Program-made: the position numbers and the translations under genes
Part shown: positions 35,098 through 44,327 of the stretch, piece after piece
Layout of the letters: each line of letters begins with the position of its first letter
Position numbering within the stretch: position 1 is the stretch's first letter
Assembly (NCBI RefSeq): GCF_900142525.1
Contig: NZ_FRBD01000006.1
Coordinates: 82,103-146,102, forward strand
DNA length: 64,000 bases
DNA from: Xylanibacter ruminicola
GTDB taxonomy: Bacteria > Bacteroidota > Bacteroidia > Bacteroidales > Bacteroidaceae
Direction of reading: 5' to 3'
The notes under the pieces: generated by a model
What the model was told of the DNA's origin: nothing
Databases searched by the model: none
What the model saw: only the letters and a program-made list of their open reading frames with translations

Positions 35098-35795
35098 TCA
35101 AGTTATTGCTAGTTGAAGACGACGAATCGCTCGCATACATCGAGAAGACAGGTCTGGAAGACATTATTGGTGGCTACGAGGTAAGCACAGCCAAGAATGG
35201 CAAGGAAGGTGTGAAAGCATGGGAAGAAATTCACCCAGACGTTATCATCTCAGATATCGACATGCCCGTAATGAATGGCTTCGAGATGGTAGAACGCATC
35301 CGCGAGACTGATGGCGATGTCATCATCATCTTTACCTCGGCCCTCACATCGCCAAACGATGTCAAGGCTGGCTATCGCTTAGGCATCAACAACTACGTCA
35401 AAAAACCATTCGTTCCAGAAGAGCTCGACGCTCATATCCAGGCACTTATGAAGATGCGTGGAGGCGCCAAGACCCAGAACGAGACAAGTCACTATAAGTT
35501 AGGCAAATACACATTGGATGCCAACCACGCCACACTTCGCAATGATGAAACTGGCGCCACTCAGACTATCACTCAGCGAGAGGCGCAAATTCTCCAATTA
35601 CTGGCTGAGAACAAGAACAATGTGGTGCGTAGAGAAGCCATCTTGAGCCGCTTCTGGAATACAGAAGATGACTACTTTGCATCGAGAAGTCTCGATGTAT
35701 TCATCAATAAGCTTCGCAAAGTATTGGCAGACGAACCCAAGATCAACCTCAAAACCGTTCGAGGCATCGGCTTGCAATTGCTAGTAGAAGCCTAA
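35094..35795 (+). CDS. OmpR-family response regulator
   Basis: A 233-residue regulator. The receiver domain has acidic pocket VEDDES, phosphoacceptor D54 in IISDIDMPVMNG, Thr in IIFTSAL and the conserved Lys in VKKPF. The C-terminal winged helix (about 135-230) contains ITQREAQILQLLAENKNNVV, then SRSLDVFINKLRKVL and VRGIGLQLL. Such regulators bind direct repeats with an 11-bp period, which are found upstream of several genes in this window. Coupled to the kinase by an ATGA overlap. It is RprY-like in architecture; the regulon is inferred only. Confidence 0.92.
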   Translation: MIKLLLVEDDESLAYIEKTGLEDIIGGYEVSTAKNGKEGVKAWEEIHPDVIISDIDMPVMNGFEMVERIRETDGDVIIIFTSALTSPNDVKAGYRLGINNYVKKPFVPEELDAHIQALMKMRGGAKTQNETSHYKLGKYTLDANHATLRNDETGATQTITQREAQILQLLAENKNNVVRREAILSRFWNTEDDYFASRSLDVFINKLRKVLADEPKINLKTVRGIGLQLLVEA

Positions 35796-35850
35796 TTCAT
35801 TACTTAAGGGCAGCACCAGTACTTACGTAGGCGCACTCCAGTACTTCCGT

Positions 35851-35905
35851 TAGAGGACTCGAGTACTTTAGGCAGAGGACTGCAGTCCTTCAGTAGGAGG
35901 ACTGA
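35851..35905. repeat. Palindromic intergenic repeat, copy A
   Basis: Contains the perfect 14-bp palindrome AGGACTGCAGTCCT (35876-35889). Within it AGGCAGAGGACTGCAGTCC (35870-35888) matches 57887-57905 at 18 of 19 positions, and AGTAGGAGGACT (35892-35903) is the exact reverse complement of 57857-57868. It fills the gap between the response regulator and the convergent membrane-protein gene; no T-run follows. Confidence 0.7.
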
Positions 35906-35918
35906 GAGCGCATAACTA

Positions 35919-36695
35919 CTAATCAATTGGTTTAGTAGGCTCTAACACCTTCATAGCATAAACAAGGAAATAAATTGTTGCTACTAAAGGAAGGAAAGCA
36001 AACCAACCCCAAGATGTTCCTATCGAACTAAGAATAACAATCCAATAGGCCACATCTCCTATTATAACGGGTACTACACTACGCGAATACTCATAGATCC
36101 AGCCTTCGGCCAAAGCAATAATGAAACCTATAGTTGCAAATGAAGTCTGAGATACAAGAATTAAAAAAACACCCATAACACCTGCATAAAAAGGAATTAT
36201 CACAACGGGGCGATGTTTCCAATCCAATATCTCACGCAGCACAGCACCATATATAACAAGGTTATCCGTAGCTTCTATGATAACAATCAGCAAAATTGAA
36301 TAAACGGGATGAGAGCGCATCCATCCAATTGACTCCTGCACCGAATCGCCCCAGAAAAGCTCTTGCGAAGGCATCGCATTATTCAGTATGGCAATAGTTG
36401 CAAAGAAAATGACCATACACACATAAACCTTCAAACGAGACTTCTTTGGCGCACGACCTAAAGTATAGCTGGCAAAACCAAGCTTCAGGAACACCCAGTT
36501 AAGTATGATGCACAATAATAATATCAATGCGGAACCTGCATAAACCATCACACTCATTGATGTGGTAGTTCCCACCTCATTTCCATAGAATCCATCGATG
36601 AAACCGGCAATTAATCCCAGCATAGCACCACCTATGAATATCACAACGAGTGTGATACCCAACGCCAAAAGTAGATACATCATTGCCTTCTTCAT
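35919..36695 (-). CDS. Polytopic membrane protein resembling a CPBP protease homologue without catalytic motif
   Basis: A 258-residue protein with about seven membrane helices. The arrangement resembles the CPBP (CAAX protease/bacteriocin-processing) family: a loop after the fourth helix reads IIEATDNLVIYGAVLREIL, where active members have EExxxR, and a later helix reads FIIALAEGWIYEYSRSVVPVI, reminiscent of the family's Gly-x-x-x-Tyr-x-x-(Thr/Ser) helix. The second Glu, the Arg and the His residues are absent here. It could be an inactive homologue or an unrelated membrane protein. Its promoter carries the same 11-bp repeats as the DUF3836 gene. It converges on the response regulator. Confidence 0.5.
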   Translation of the reverse strand: MKKAMMYLLLALGITLVVIFIGGAMLGLIAGFIDGFYGNEVGTTTSMSVMVYAGSALILLLCIILNWVFLKLGFASYTLGRAPKKSRLKVYVCMVIFFATIAILNNAMPSQELFWGDSVQESIGWMRSHPVYSILLIVIIEATDNLVIYGAVLREILDWKHRPVVIIPFYAGVMGVFLILVSQTSFATIGFIIALAEGWIYEYSRSVVPVIIGDVAYWIVILSSIGTSWGWFAFLPLVATIYFLVYAMKVLEPTKPID

Positions 36696-36721
36696 CGCCT
36701 TTGCATTCTTTTATCTGGGTG

Positions 36722-36729
36722 CAAAGGTA
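36722..36729 (-). promoter_or_regulatory. -7 box for the CPBP-like gene
   Basis: TACCTTTG on the minus strand, 26 bases before the ATG. Confidence 0.75.
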
Positions 36730-36762
36730 CGATGAAAATCTTAAAGTAATATAAAAAGGAAT

Positions 36763-36784
36763 GTTATCTTTACGTTAAATCTTT
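36763..36784 (-). promoter_or_regulatory. 11-bp direct repeats upstream of the CPBP-like gene
   Basis: GTTATCTTTAC and GTTAAATCTTT start at 36763 and 36774. The 22-base block differs from 27485-27506 at only two positions, and 33 bases separate it from the -7 box at both loci. The minus-strand units read TAAC. Confidence 0.65.
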
Positions 36785-36788
36785 TAAC

Positions 36789-37778
36789 TTACTTTTCTTT
36801 GTAGATAACTTTGTTAGCTCCGCTGGTAATCTTCAGAGCCTCAGGATGTTCCTTGATAAACGAGTCGATGTGACGCACACGCTTCTCCTCAAGAATCTCA
36901 TCCACAGCAATCAGGATACCAGTTTCCTCAACATCGCCAAAGCCATAGTTGATAGCAGTACCAAACAGCTTCATGGTTGGCGAAAGACTCATGTAGGCAT
37001 TAACTAATGGTGGGATGTTATAACCCAACTTGCGGATTTCGCCATTAAGCACCCTATAGTCATCTTTAAACGATTTTCCTGCAAAAAGATTCTCCAATTC
37101 CTTCGGATCTGTATCCAATTCTAGCGGTTTCATCGGTATAATCAGCTTCTCCTTGTCATCAAAATGTTTCTTCAAGAAGTAGAGAATCATATCGCGACCC
37201 TTGCGGATATACGAAGGATACATAGTCATTTTACCAAAGAAATACTTAACGTTTGGCTTGATAACCGTAAGCGCACCAAGTCCATCCCACAGATTATCTA
37301 GAGCAAACAGACTCTTGGCTCCCATACGAGAACTCTGATAAGGAAGAGAGACAAATGAACGTCCGAGTTCGATGGTCCAAGGCGCATATTCCTTAATAAA
37401 CTTGTCAGAGAAATGGAACATATGACTGGTAGCCAGAATGGGCTGGCCCTTTTCATCGTAATCCCAGTCGGTACCAAGCAGATATCTATAGCCACCAATA
37501 ATCTCTTCAGCCTCAGGGTTCCACACTATCAACTGCTTGTAACAGTTTTCACAAATATCGAATTCATCGATATCCATATCCTTACCGGTACCACCACCTG
37601 CCTCGCGGAAAGCTATCTCACGAAGTCGGCCTATCTCCTTCATCACATTAGGAGCATTATGAGCTGTTACGACATAGATTTCATTGTGGCTCTTGTTCGT
37701 CATACGAAGCTGACGATCGGGAGTGAGTTCACTCTTGAGCACTTCTTTGGCTATAGGCTGGATAATTTCTTGTTCCAT
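36789..37778 (-). CDS. glsB: GlsB-like N-acyltransferase for glycine lipid synthesis (GNAT/hemolysin-like)
   Basis: About 329 residues from MEQEIIQPIAKEVLK. The GNAT-like region carries IGRLREIAFREAGGGTGKDMDIDEFD and EIIGGYRYLLG, then ELGRSFVSLPYQ, the pattern of OlsB/GlsB N-acyltransferases that join a 3-hydroxy fatty acid to an amino acid. In Bacteroides thetaiotaomicron adjacent glsB and glsA make N-acyl and then O-acylated glycine lipids, and the same pair is seen here (19-base gap). The substrate glycine is inferred from that precedent. The ATG at 37778 is preferred because the longer frame overlaps glsA and lacks conserved sequence. It sits in the inner membrane or at its surface. Confidence 0.8.
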   Translation of the reverse strand: MEQEIIQPIAKEVLKSELTPDRQLRMTNKSHNEIYVVTAHNAPNVMKEIGRLREIAFREAGGGTGKDMDIDEFDICENCYKQLIVWNPEAEEIIGGYRYLLGTDWDYDEKGQPILATSHMFHFSDKFIKEYAPWTIELGRSFVSLPYQSSRMGAKSLFALDNLWDGLGALTVIKPNVKYFFGKMTMYPSYIRKGRDMILYFLKKHFDDKEKLIIPMKPLELDTDPKELENLFAGKSFKDDYRVLNGEIRKLGYNIPPLVNAYMSLSPTMKLFGTAINYGFGDVEETGILIAVDEILEEKRVRHIDSFIKEHPEALKITSGANKVIYKEK

Positions 37779-37797
37779 TCTCTCTTTCTTAAGTTGT

Positions 37798-38631
37798 TTA
37801 TAGTTTATAGACTTGTTCACGCACAAATTCTGCCCATTCCATCGGAGTTTTTGACTTATCAAACGTCTGCCAGGGAATAGGCTTACCTATCTTTACTTCA
37901 AAGCTCTTGTGTACATTTTTGTACATTTCATCGACAAGAAACAGCATAGCCAGATTAAATGGCAGATGCTTATCGCTGAAGTTGGCCAAGCGATAGAAGA
38001 ACTTACTGTTCTCGCCACTAAAATGAATGGGCACCACATCGCGCTGATATTCTACACTCTTTGAAATAAAGGTCTTTTTCCAAGGGATATCCTGAATAAC
38101 ACCATTCTTCTTACGAGAACAGATGCCAGCAGGGAACATCAGCATGTGATGATCGCTCTTGAATCCTGCTTCAACCATTGCTGGGAAGTTGCGACTCTGG
38201 TTACCCGTCTTGTTGATAGGGATACACAATGGAGCAAGACCTGGAAGATTCATCAACAGATCGTTAACCAGATAACGGAATCGCCCATCATAAAATCTGC
38301 CAATAATGGCTCCAAGTGCCACACCATCTTCACCGCCCAATGGGTGATTGCTTACAAAAGTATATAGTTTGCCATCGTTGGGGTCAGGTAGATTCTCCTT
38401 TCCAACGATGTTCAGAGTCATATCGAGGTATCTAACACATTCCTCCAACCACTCTACACCAACCTTATCACGACTCTCCCAAAGAAAAGCGTTAACCTGG
38501 TCTTGATGGGCTATCTTTTTTAGCCAATTAACCAATGGACGAGGCACAAATTTAGCCTTCGCGCCCATCTTTCCTTTGAGGATCTGATCAATGTCGATCG
38601 TTTGCTCAGTTACTGTTGTCATTTCTCTCAT
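37798..38631 (-). CDS. glsA: GlsA-like O-acyltransferase (PlsC/LPLAT superfamily)
   Basis: A 277-residue acyltransferase. The catalytic box is SNHPLGGEDGVALG (about 95-108; an HxxxxD-type motif) and the phosphate/acyl-site segment is MLMFPAGICSRKKNG. GlsA transfers a second fatty acid to the hydroxyl of N-acylated glycine, giving the diacyl glycine lipid; it acts with the GlsB-like enzyme encoded next. First gene of the pair, promoter at 38646-38653. The start may be this ATG or one three codons on (MTTVTEQ). Confidence 0.82.
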   Translation of the reverse strand: MREMTTVTEQTIDIDQILKGKMGAKAKFVPRPLVNWLKKIAHQDQVNAFLWESRDKVGVEWLEECVRYLDMTLNIVGKENLPDPNDGKLYTFVSNHPLGGEDGVALGAIIGRFYDGRFRYLVNDLLMNLPGLAPLCIPINKTGNQSRNFPAMVEAGFKSDHHMLMFPAGICSRKKNGVIQDIPWKKTFISKSVEYQRDVVPIHFSGENSKFFYRLANFSDKHLPFNLAMLFLVDEMYKNVHKSFEVKIGKPIPWQTFDKSKTPMEWAEFVREQVYKL

Positions 38632-38645
38632 GCACTAACGCGTTG

Positions 38646-38653
38646 CAAAAATA
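38646..38653 (-). promoter_or_regulatory. -7 box for the glsA-glsB operon
   Basis: TATTTTTG on the minus strand, 14 bases before the first glsA ATG. Confidence 0.6.
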
Positions 38654-38761
38654 GCACATTTCTTTGAATAATGAGCAAAAAAAGAAGAAAAAACTTTGTT
38701 TTTAAATGTATTTAGGACTGAAAGGGGGGCGTAATCAACAAAAAAAGGTTAAAAACAAAAA

Positions 38762-38793
38762 AAAGTGGGGAATTGTGGCGTAAAGTGGGGAAA
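38762..38793 (+). promoter_or_regulatory. Probable MraZ operator: three GTGG repeats at 10-bp period
   Basis: GTGGGG (38765), GTGGCG (38775) and GTGGGG (38785) recur every 10 bases. The outer two read AAAGTGGGGAA. MraZ of E. coli binds TGGGN repeats and that of Mycoplasma binds AAAGTG repeats, both with a 10-bp period, upstream of their own genes. The array ends 9 bases before the -7 box, so binding would block the promoter. Confidence 0.75.
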
Positions 38794-38799
38794 AATGAC

Positions 38800-38807
38800 T
38801 AACTTTG
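38800..38807 (+). promoter_or_regulatory. -7 box for the division/cell-wall cluster
   Basis: TAACTTTG followed by CGCC, 28 bases before the mraZ ATG; directly after the MraZ-type repeats. Confidence 0.8.
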
Positions 38808-38835
38808 CGCCAAATTTATTATTAAATAGGTACGT

Positions 38836-39291
38836 ATGCGATTTATAGGTAATATAGAGGCCAAAACAGACGCTAAGGGAAGAGCCTTCCTGCCAGCCGT
38901 TTTCCGCAAGGTGCTTCAGGCATCTGGCGAGGATGGGCTGGTGCTGAGAAAGGATGTCTTCCAGAACTGTCTGGTCCTATATCCTGAAAGTGTATGGAAC
39001 GAGCGACTCGACCTTTTGAAATCACAGCTCCGCCCATGGAAGCAGGCGCACCAGCAGATATTCCGCCAGTTTGTATCCGAGGCGGAGGTAGTGACACTTG
39101 ATGGCAACGGAAGATTCTTAATCTCAAAGCGACTGATGAAAGTAGCCGAGATCGAGCAGGACCTCCAGTTTATCGGAATGGACAATACCATCGAGATTTG
39201 GGCACCCGAAAAACTTAAAGAAACATTAAAGAGCGAAGAGGAATTCGGAATCGAACTTGAGAACATCATGAACGTCAGCGACAATCTATGA
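38836..39291 (+). CDS. mraZ: Transcriptional regulator MraZ
   Basis: A 151-residue protein with two AbrB-like halves: IEAKTDAKGRAFLPAVFRKVL (about 8-28) and VVTLDGNGRFLISKRLMKVAEI (about 80-101), both containing the DxxGR pattern of MraZ. It forms ring-shaped oligomers that bind repeats before its own gene and repress the division cluster. Such repeats are seen at 38762-38793, supporting autoregulation. Overlaps rsmH by four bases (ATGA). Confidence 0.95.
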   Translation: MRFIGNIEAKTDAKGRAFLPAVFRKVLQASGEDGLVLRKDVFQNCLVLYPESVWNERLDLLKSQLRPWKQAHQQIFRQFVSEAEVVTLDGNGRFLISKRLMKVAEIEQDLQFIGMDNTIEIWAPEKLKETLKSEEEFGIELENIMNVSDNL

Positions 39292-40202
39292 TTATTACTG
39301 CCGAAACATATCACGTACCAGTGCTACTCAATGAGAGCATAGACGGACTTGCCATCAAGTCCGATGGTGTCTATGTTGATGTAACCTTCGGAGGTGGAGG
39401 TCATAGCAAGGAAATATTACGCAGACTGGGTGAAAAGGGACATTTATACAGTTTCGACCAAGATCCTGATGCTGAAAAGAACATTGTTGATGACAATCGC
39501 TTCACTTTTGTCCGTAGCAACTTCAGATACTTGAAGAACTGGATGCGCTATTACGGTGTAGACCACATCGATGGATTGCTGGCCGACCTTGGCGTATCAA
39601 GTCATCACTTTGATGACGAAACACGCGGGTTCTCATTCCGTTTCGACGCTCCATTAGACATGCGAATGAACAAGCGCGCAGGAACCACTGCTGCTGAGAT
39701 ACTTAACAACTACGACGAGGAGCAGTTGGCAGACATCTTCTATATATATGGAGAGCTGAAGAATGCCAGGAAGATTGCTTCAACCATCGTAAAGACTCGC
39801 AACGAGAAGAAGATAGAAACTACTGGCGACTTGATGAATGTCACAGAACGACTATTCCAGCGTGAAAGAGAGAAGAAAGAGATGGCAAAGATGTTCCAGG
39901 CCCTGAGAATAGAGGTCAACCACGAGATGGACGCCCTGAAGGAGATGCTGAATGGAGCGATGGACATGCTATGCGAAGGTGGACGCCTCTCAGTTATCAC
40001 CTACCACTCGCTCGAAGACCGTATCGTAAAGAACATGATGAAAGCAGGCAATGTGGAAGGTAAGATTAAACAGGACTTCTTTGGACGCATTGAAGCCCCC
40101 TTCCGCCTAGTTAATAATAAGGTAATAGTACCCAGCGACGAGGAGCAGCAGCAGAACCCACGAAGCAGAAGCGCCAAACTGAGAGTGGCCGAAAAGATAT
40201 AA
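39288..40202 (+). CDS. rsmH: 16S rRNA (cytosine-N4)-methyltransferase RsmH
   Basis: A 304-residue SAM-dependent enzyme that methylates N4 of C1402 in 16S rRNA (E. coli numbering). The signature YHVPVLLNESIDGL is near the N-terminus and VDVTFGGGGHSKEIL (about 31-45) forms the SAM loop. LLADLGVSSHHFDDETRGFSFR, SVITYHSLEDRIVK and a C-terminal RSRSAKLRVAEKI complete the family pattern. Overlaps mraZ by 4 bases and ftsL by 1 (TAATG). Confidence 0.95.
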   Translation: MIITAETYHVPVLLNESIDGLAIKSDGVYVDVTFGGGGHSKEILRRLGEKGHLYSFDQDPDAEKNIVDDNRFTFVRSNFRYLKNWMRYYGVDHIDGLLADLGVSSHHFDDETRGFSFRFDAPLDMRMNKRAGTTAAEILNNYDEEQLADIFYIYGELKNARKIASTIVKTRNEKKIETTGDLMNVTERLFQREREKKEMAKMFQALRIEVNHEMDALKEMLNGAMDMLCEGGRLSVITYHSLEDRIVKNMMKAGNVEGKIKQDFFGRIEAPFRLVNNKVIVPSDEEQQQNPRSRSAKLRVAEKI

Positions 40203-40708
40203 TGAAGAGAAAAGAGATGGAGAATAAGGACAGCATAGAACTGGAAATGCAGGAAATCATCGAGGAGCAACCAGCGACTAAAGAGGAAGTTAGTCTAAAG
40301 GAAGAAGCCTCTGAGATGAAGGAGCATGCCAAGAAAACCATCCAGAAGATTAAGGAACAAGTGAAGGAAGAGGATACTCGTCCCACGTCGTCCTTGAACC
40401 TCAGGACTATTCTTGGTGGCGACTTCTTGACTGCAGAGATGGTGCGCAAACAGATTTGGCTAGTTGTGCTCATGGTGTTCTTTACCATCATCTATGTGGC
40501 CTCAAGATACCAGTGCCAGCAAGACCTGATTGCCATCGACAAGCTAGAGAAGGAATTGCTTGATGCCAAATACAAGGCACTATCAAGTTCAAGCACTCTC
40601 ACAGAGATGTGTCGCGAGAGTCACGTACTGGATGCTCTCAAACAGAATAACGATAGTTTGCTGCATATTTCAGACCAGCCACCATATATAATTAATGTAC
40701 CAGAATAA
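40202..40708 (+). CDS. ftsL: FtsL-like cell division protein
   Basis: A 168-residue bitopic protein at the ftsL position between rsmH and ftsI. A long Glu/Lys-rich cytoplasmic region (about 1-80) precedes one membrane helix (IWLVVLMVFFTIIYVASRY, about 85-103) and a short periplasmic coiled-coil segment (QQDLIAIDKLEKELLDAKYK). FtsL joins FtsB and FtsQ in the divisome. The cytoplasmic tail is about twice as long as in E. coli. Position and topology, rather than sequence identity, support the call. A second ATG five codons on (MENKD) is an alternative start. Confidence 0.8.
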   Translation: MKRKEMENKDSIELEMQEIIEEQPATKEEVSLKEEASEMKEHAKKTIQKIKEQVKEEDTRPTSSLNLRTILGGDFLTAEMVRKQIWLVVLMVFFTIIYVASRYQCQQDLIAIDKLEKELLDAKYKALSSSSTLTEMCRESHVLDALKQNNDSLLHISDQPPYIINVPE

Positions 40709-40717
40709 AAAGAAGAG

Positions 40718-42841
40718 ATGAGTAAGTTCAATAACGATAAGGTCATGCCACGCTACTTCGCTATCGCAGTAGTACTTACGCTTATTGGTTTTGCCGTAGT
40801 AGGCAAGGCCATGTACATCATGACTGCCAAAAAGGATTATTGGACTCAGGTAGCATCTCGTTTGAAACGCGATAGCGTGGTTGTTAAGCCTAATCGCGGA
40901 AACATTCTAAGCTGCGATGGTCAGTTAATGGCCAGCAGTATTCCTGAATACAAGCTTTATATGGACTTCCAGGCTGGAGCCGACGATTCTACAGGCATGC
41001 ACAACCGCGACTCCATCTGGGCAGCAAATATCGATACCATCTGTTACGGATTGAACCAAATATTTCCACAAAAATCTGCAGCAGAATTTAAAGCCAACCT
41101 GATGGAAGGCAAGCACAAAGTACAAAAGAACGGAACTGTTGGCGCCCGCCATTGGGATATATGGCCAAGACGCGTAGACTACAACACGTTCTGTGAGGTA
41201 CACAACCTGCCTATCTTTAAAGAACGCACATATAAAGGCGGATTCCATTGGGAGACCTACAACTCTCGTCGCAGGCCTTTCGGAACATTGGCTCGACGTA
41301 CCATCGGAGAGATGTTTGGTGCTAAGGATAGCGCCAAAAACGGTCTGGAACTATCACTCGACACGCTGCTCCGAGGCAAAAACGGCTTAATGCATCGCAG
41401 AAAGATTCTGAGCAAGTATCTTGACATTCCTGTGCTATCGCCAGAAGATGGTGTGGATGTAGTAACAACCATCGATGTTGGCATGCAGGATTTAGCTGAG
41501 CGTGCCCTTATTGATGAGTTGAAGGAGATTAACGGTGAGATGGGCGTTGCCATCCTGATGGAGGTAAAAACCGGCGATGTAAAAGCTATCGTAAATATGA
41601 CCAGAGGTCAGGACGGTAATTATTATGAGATGGTGAACAACGCCATCAGCTATCGTTGCGAACCAGGATCAGTATTCAAGGTAGCTTCGTTCCTTGTAGC
41701 GTTAGACGATGGAGTGATTGATACTACCATGACCATCCCTACAGGATGCGGCGTGATGGAGATGCACGGCCGCCCCATGAAGGATCACAACTGGCGTCGT
41801 GGCGGATATGGAACCATCAATGTGGCTCGTGCGCTCGAAGTAAGCTCGAACATCGGAGTGAGCTACCTCATCGACAAGTATTACGGCCACAACCCTAGAA
41901 AATATGTTGAGGGTCTGTATCGCATAGGTATTCACGAGGATCTGAAGCTGCCGTTGGTAGGTTATCACACCCCAATGATTCGTATGCCAGACACCAAGAC
42001 AACAGACAAATCAAAATATTGGAGTAAGACCACCCTGCCCTGGATGAGTATAGGTTACGAAACCCAGATAGCACCCATCAACACCGTTGCATTCTATAAT
42101 GCTATCGCCAACGATGGCAAGATGATGCAGCCTCGCTTCATCAAACAGTTGGTAAAGAACGGCGAGGTTATCAGGGAGTTCGAGCCCGTAGTACTGAAGG
42201 AGCGTATTGCCAAGCCCCAGACCATCAAGACCATGCAGACCATCTTGGAGCATGTGGTAAGTCAGGGATTGGGAAAGAAAGCTGGTTCAAGATCATTTAA
42301 GGTTGCAGGTAAAACAGGTACAGCTCAGGTGGCCGACCAGTACGGAAGCTACCACTCAGGCGTTACCCGCTATTGGCTCAGCTTCGCAGGATTCTTCCCT
42401 GCTGACAATCCACGCTACACCTGCATCGTATGTCTGAAGAAATCAGGCCTTCCTGCTTCAGGTGGTGGTATGAGTGGTGTAGTATTCCATCATATAGCCG
42501 AAGGCGTGATGGCTCAGAATCTGAAACGTAGTGTTGATGCTGCACGCGACGCATCATCTGTTTTGACGCCAGATGTAAAGAGGGGCGACAACACAGCTGC
42601 CAACCTTGTTTTGGCAAGTCTCGGAACAAAGGCCTCGAATCAGAGTAGCACCAACTATCGCGAGAGCAGCAAGCGCCTAGTACCCGATGTTACGGGAATG
42701 GGTGCGAAAGATGCCGTATATCTGTTAGAAAGTAGGCACATAAAGGCCAGAGTAAAAGGTAGAGGAAAAGTAAAGTCACAAAGTATCCACGCTGGAACTG
42801 CCATTAAGCAGGGCATGGTGTGTGAACTCATTTTAGATTAA
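40718..42841 (+). CDS. ftsI: Division-specific penicillin-binding protein (FtsI/PBP3) with C-terminal PASTA domain
   Basis: A 707-residue class B transpeptidase. One N-terminal membrane helix (about 10-30) is followed by a pedestal domain with [15 protein letters not shown]. The catalytic domain has the acyl-enzyme serine in the SxxK motif [10 protein letters not shown] (about 317-326), SSN in EVSSNIGVS, and KTGT in [10 protein letters not shown] single PASTA domain closes the protein ([20 protein letters not shown] onward, about 640-707). It cross-links septal peptidoglycan with FtsW. The PASTA addition resembles the SpoVD/PBP2x layout more than E. coli FtsI. Confidence 0.94.
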   Translation: MSKFNNDKVMPRYFAIAVVLTLIGFAVVGKAMYIMTAKKDYWTQVASRLKRDSVVVKPNRGNILSCDGQLMASSIPEYKLYMDFQAGADDSTGMHNRDSIWAANIDTICYGLNQIFPQKSAAEFKANLMEGKHKVQKNGTVGARHWDIWPRRVDYNTFCEVHNLPIFKERTYKGGFHWETYNSRRRPFGTLARRTIGEMFGAKDSAKNGLELSLDTLLRGKNGLMHRRKILSKYLDIPVLSPEDGVDVVTTIDVGMQDLAERALIDELKEINGEMGVAILMEVKTGDVKAIVNMTRGQDGNYYEMVNNAISYRCEPGSVFKVASFLVALDDGVIDTTMTIPTGCGVMEMHGRPMKDHNWRRGGYGTINVARALEVSSNIGVSYLIDKYYGHNPRKYVEGLYRIGIHEDLKLPLVGYHTPMIRMPDTKTTDKSKYWSKTTLPWMSIGYETQIAPINTVAFYNAIANDGKMMQPRFIKQLVKNGEVIREFEPVVLKERIAKPQTIKTMQTILEHVVSQGLGKKAGSRSFKVAGKTGTAQVADQYGSYHSGVTRYWLSFAGFFPADNPRYTCIVCLKKSGLPASGGGMSGVVFHHIAEGVMAQNLKRSVDAARDASSVLTPDVKRGDNTAANLVLASLGTKASNQSSTNYRESSKRLVPDVTGMGAKDAVYLLESRHIKARVKGRGKVKSQSIHAGTAIKQGMVCELILD

Positions 42842-42864
42842 TATATATAATAAGGTATAGAGAT

Positions 42865-44316
42865 ATGAGATTAAACGAATTGCTCAAAAATGTAGAAGTA
42901 ATTAACACCTTTGGGAATACAGAGGTGGAGATTACTGGTGTCAATATCGACTCTCGTCGTATTGAGAAAGGCCATCTGTTCGTTGCCATTCCAGGCACGG
43001 TAACCGATGGCCACAAGTTCATCCCAAAGGCAATTGAACTGGGAGCAGCTGCTGTTCTGTGCGAGAAGATGCCAGAAGAGCAGACTGCAGGAGTAACATA
43101 CATCCAGGTAGCATCAACAGAAGATGCTGTAGGTAAGGTCGCTACCCTATTCTATGGCGACCCTTCGAGAAAATTAAAACTTGTAGGAGTTACAGGTACT
43201 AACGGCAAGACCACCATTGCCACCTTATTATATAATATGTTCCGCAAGTTCGGACATAAGTGTGGTCTGCTGTCTACTGTATGCAACTATATCGAGGGTG
43301 AGGCAATACCTGCCGACCATACTACCCCTGACCCCATCGAGCTGAACCGCTTGTTAGCCCAGATGGTAGATGCAGGTTGCGAATATGCCTTTATGGAGTG
43401 CTCAAGTCACGCCATCGCACAGAAGCGTATCGGCGGTTTGAAGTTTGCAGGTGGATTATTCACCAACTTGACACGCGACCATCTTGATTACCACAAGACT
43501 TTCGAGAACTATCGCGATGCCAAGAAGGCATTCTTCGATGGCCTCGACAAAGAAGCCTTTGCCATCACTAATGCTGATGACAAGAACGGAATGATTATGG
43601 TTCAGAACTGTAAAGCACAGGTAAAGACCTATTCTACCCGTACTATGGCAGACTTCAAGGCCAAGATTATCGAGTGTCACTTCGAGGGCATGTATCTCGA
43701 CATCAATGGCAAGGAAGTTGGCGTGCAGTTCATTGGCAAGTTCAACGTCAGCAACCTGTTGGCAGTATATGGAGCAGCTGTTATGCTTGGCAAGAAGCCT
43801 GAGGACATTCTGCTGATTCTCAGCACACTGAAGAGCGTTAACGGACGTTTGGAGCCCATCCACTCACCTGAAGGCTATACAGCCATCGTTGACTATGCTC
43901 ACACGCCAGATGCCCTTGAGAATGTGCTTAACGCCATCCACGAGGTTCTTAACGGCAAGGGCAAGGTTATCACCGTATGTGGTGCTGGTGGCAATCGTGA
44001 CAAGGGTAAACGCCCATTGATGGCCCAGGAGGCTGTTAAGCAGAGTGACAAGGTGATTATTACATCCGACAATCCACGATTCGAGGAGCCTCAGGATATC
44101 ATCAACGACATGCTGGCCGGCCTCGACCAAAAGCAGATGAAGAAGGTGCTAAGCATTGTTGATCGTCGTGAAGCCATCCGTACAGCCAGCATGCTGGCCG
44201 AGAAGGGCGATGTCATCCTTATAGCAGGTAAAGGCCATGAGGACTATCAGGAGATTAAGGGAGTGAAGCACCACTTCGACGACAAGGAAGTAGTAAAGGA
44301 AATCTTTAATTCTTAA
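42865..44316 (+). CDS. murE: UDP-N-acetylmuramoyl-tripeptide synthetase MurE (meso-DAP type)
   Basis: A 483-residue Mur ligase that adds the third stem-peptide residue. The ATP loop is [11 protein letters not shown] (about 107-117). The motif DNPR at about 402-405 ([10 protein letters not shown]) is the signature of enzymes using meso-diaminopimelate rather than lysine, in line with Gram-negative cell walls. [18 protein letters not shown] and [13 protein letters not shown] are standard Mur motifs. It is 23 bases after ftsI. murF is not present in this cluster. Confidence 0.95.
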   Translation: MRLNELLKNVEVINTFGNTEVEITGVNIDSRRIEKGHLFVAIPGTVTDGHKFIPKAIELGAAAVLCEKMPEEQTAGVTYIQVASTEDAVGKVATLFYGDPSRKLKLVGVTGTNGKTTIATLLYNMFRKFGHKCGLLSTVCNYIEGEAIPADHTTPDPIELNRLLAQMVDAGCEYAFMECSSHAIAQKRIGGLKFAGGLFTNLTRDHLDYHKTFENYRDAKKAFFDGLDKEAFAITNADDKNGMIMVQNCKAQVKTYSTRTMADFKAKIIECHFEGMYLDINGKEVGVQFIGKFNVSNLLAVYGAAVMLGKKPEDILLILSTLKSVNGRLEPIHSPEGYTAIVDYAHTPDALENVLNAIHEVLNGKGKVITVCGAGGNRDKGKRPLMAQEAVKQSDKVIITSDNPRFEEPQDIINDMLAGLDQKQMKKVLSIVDRREAIRTASMLAEKGDVILIAGKGHEDYQEIKGVKHHFDDKEVVKEIFNS

Positions 44317-44327
44317 TACCATAGCTT

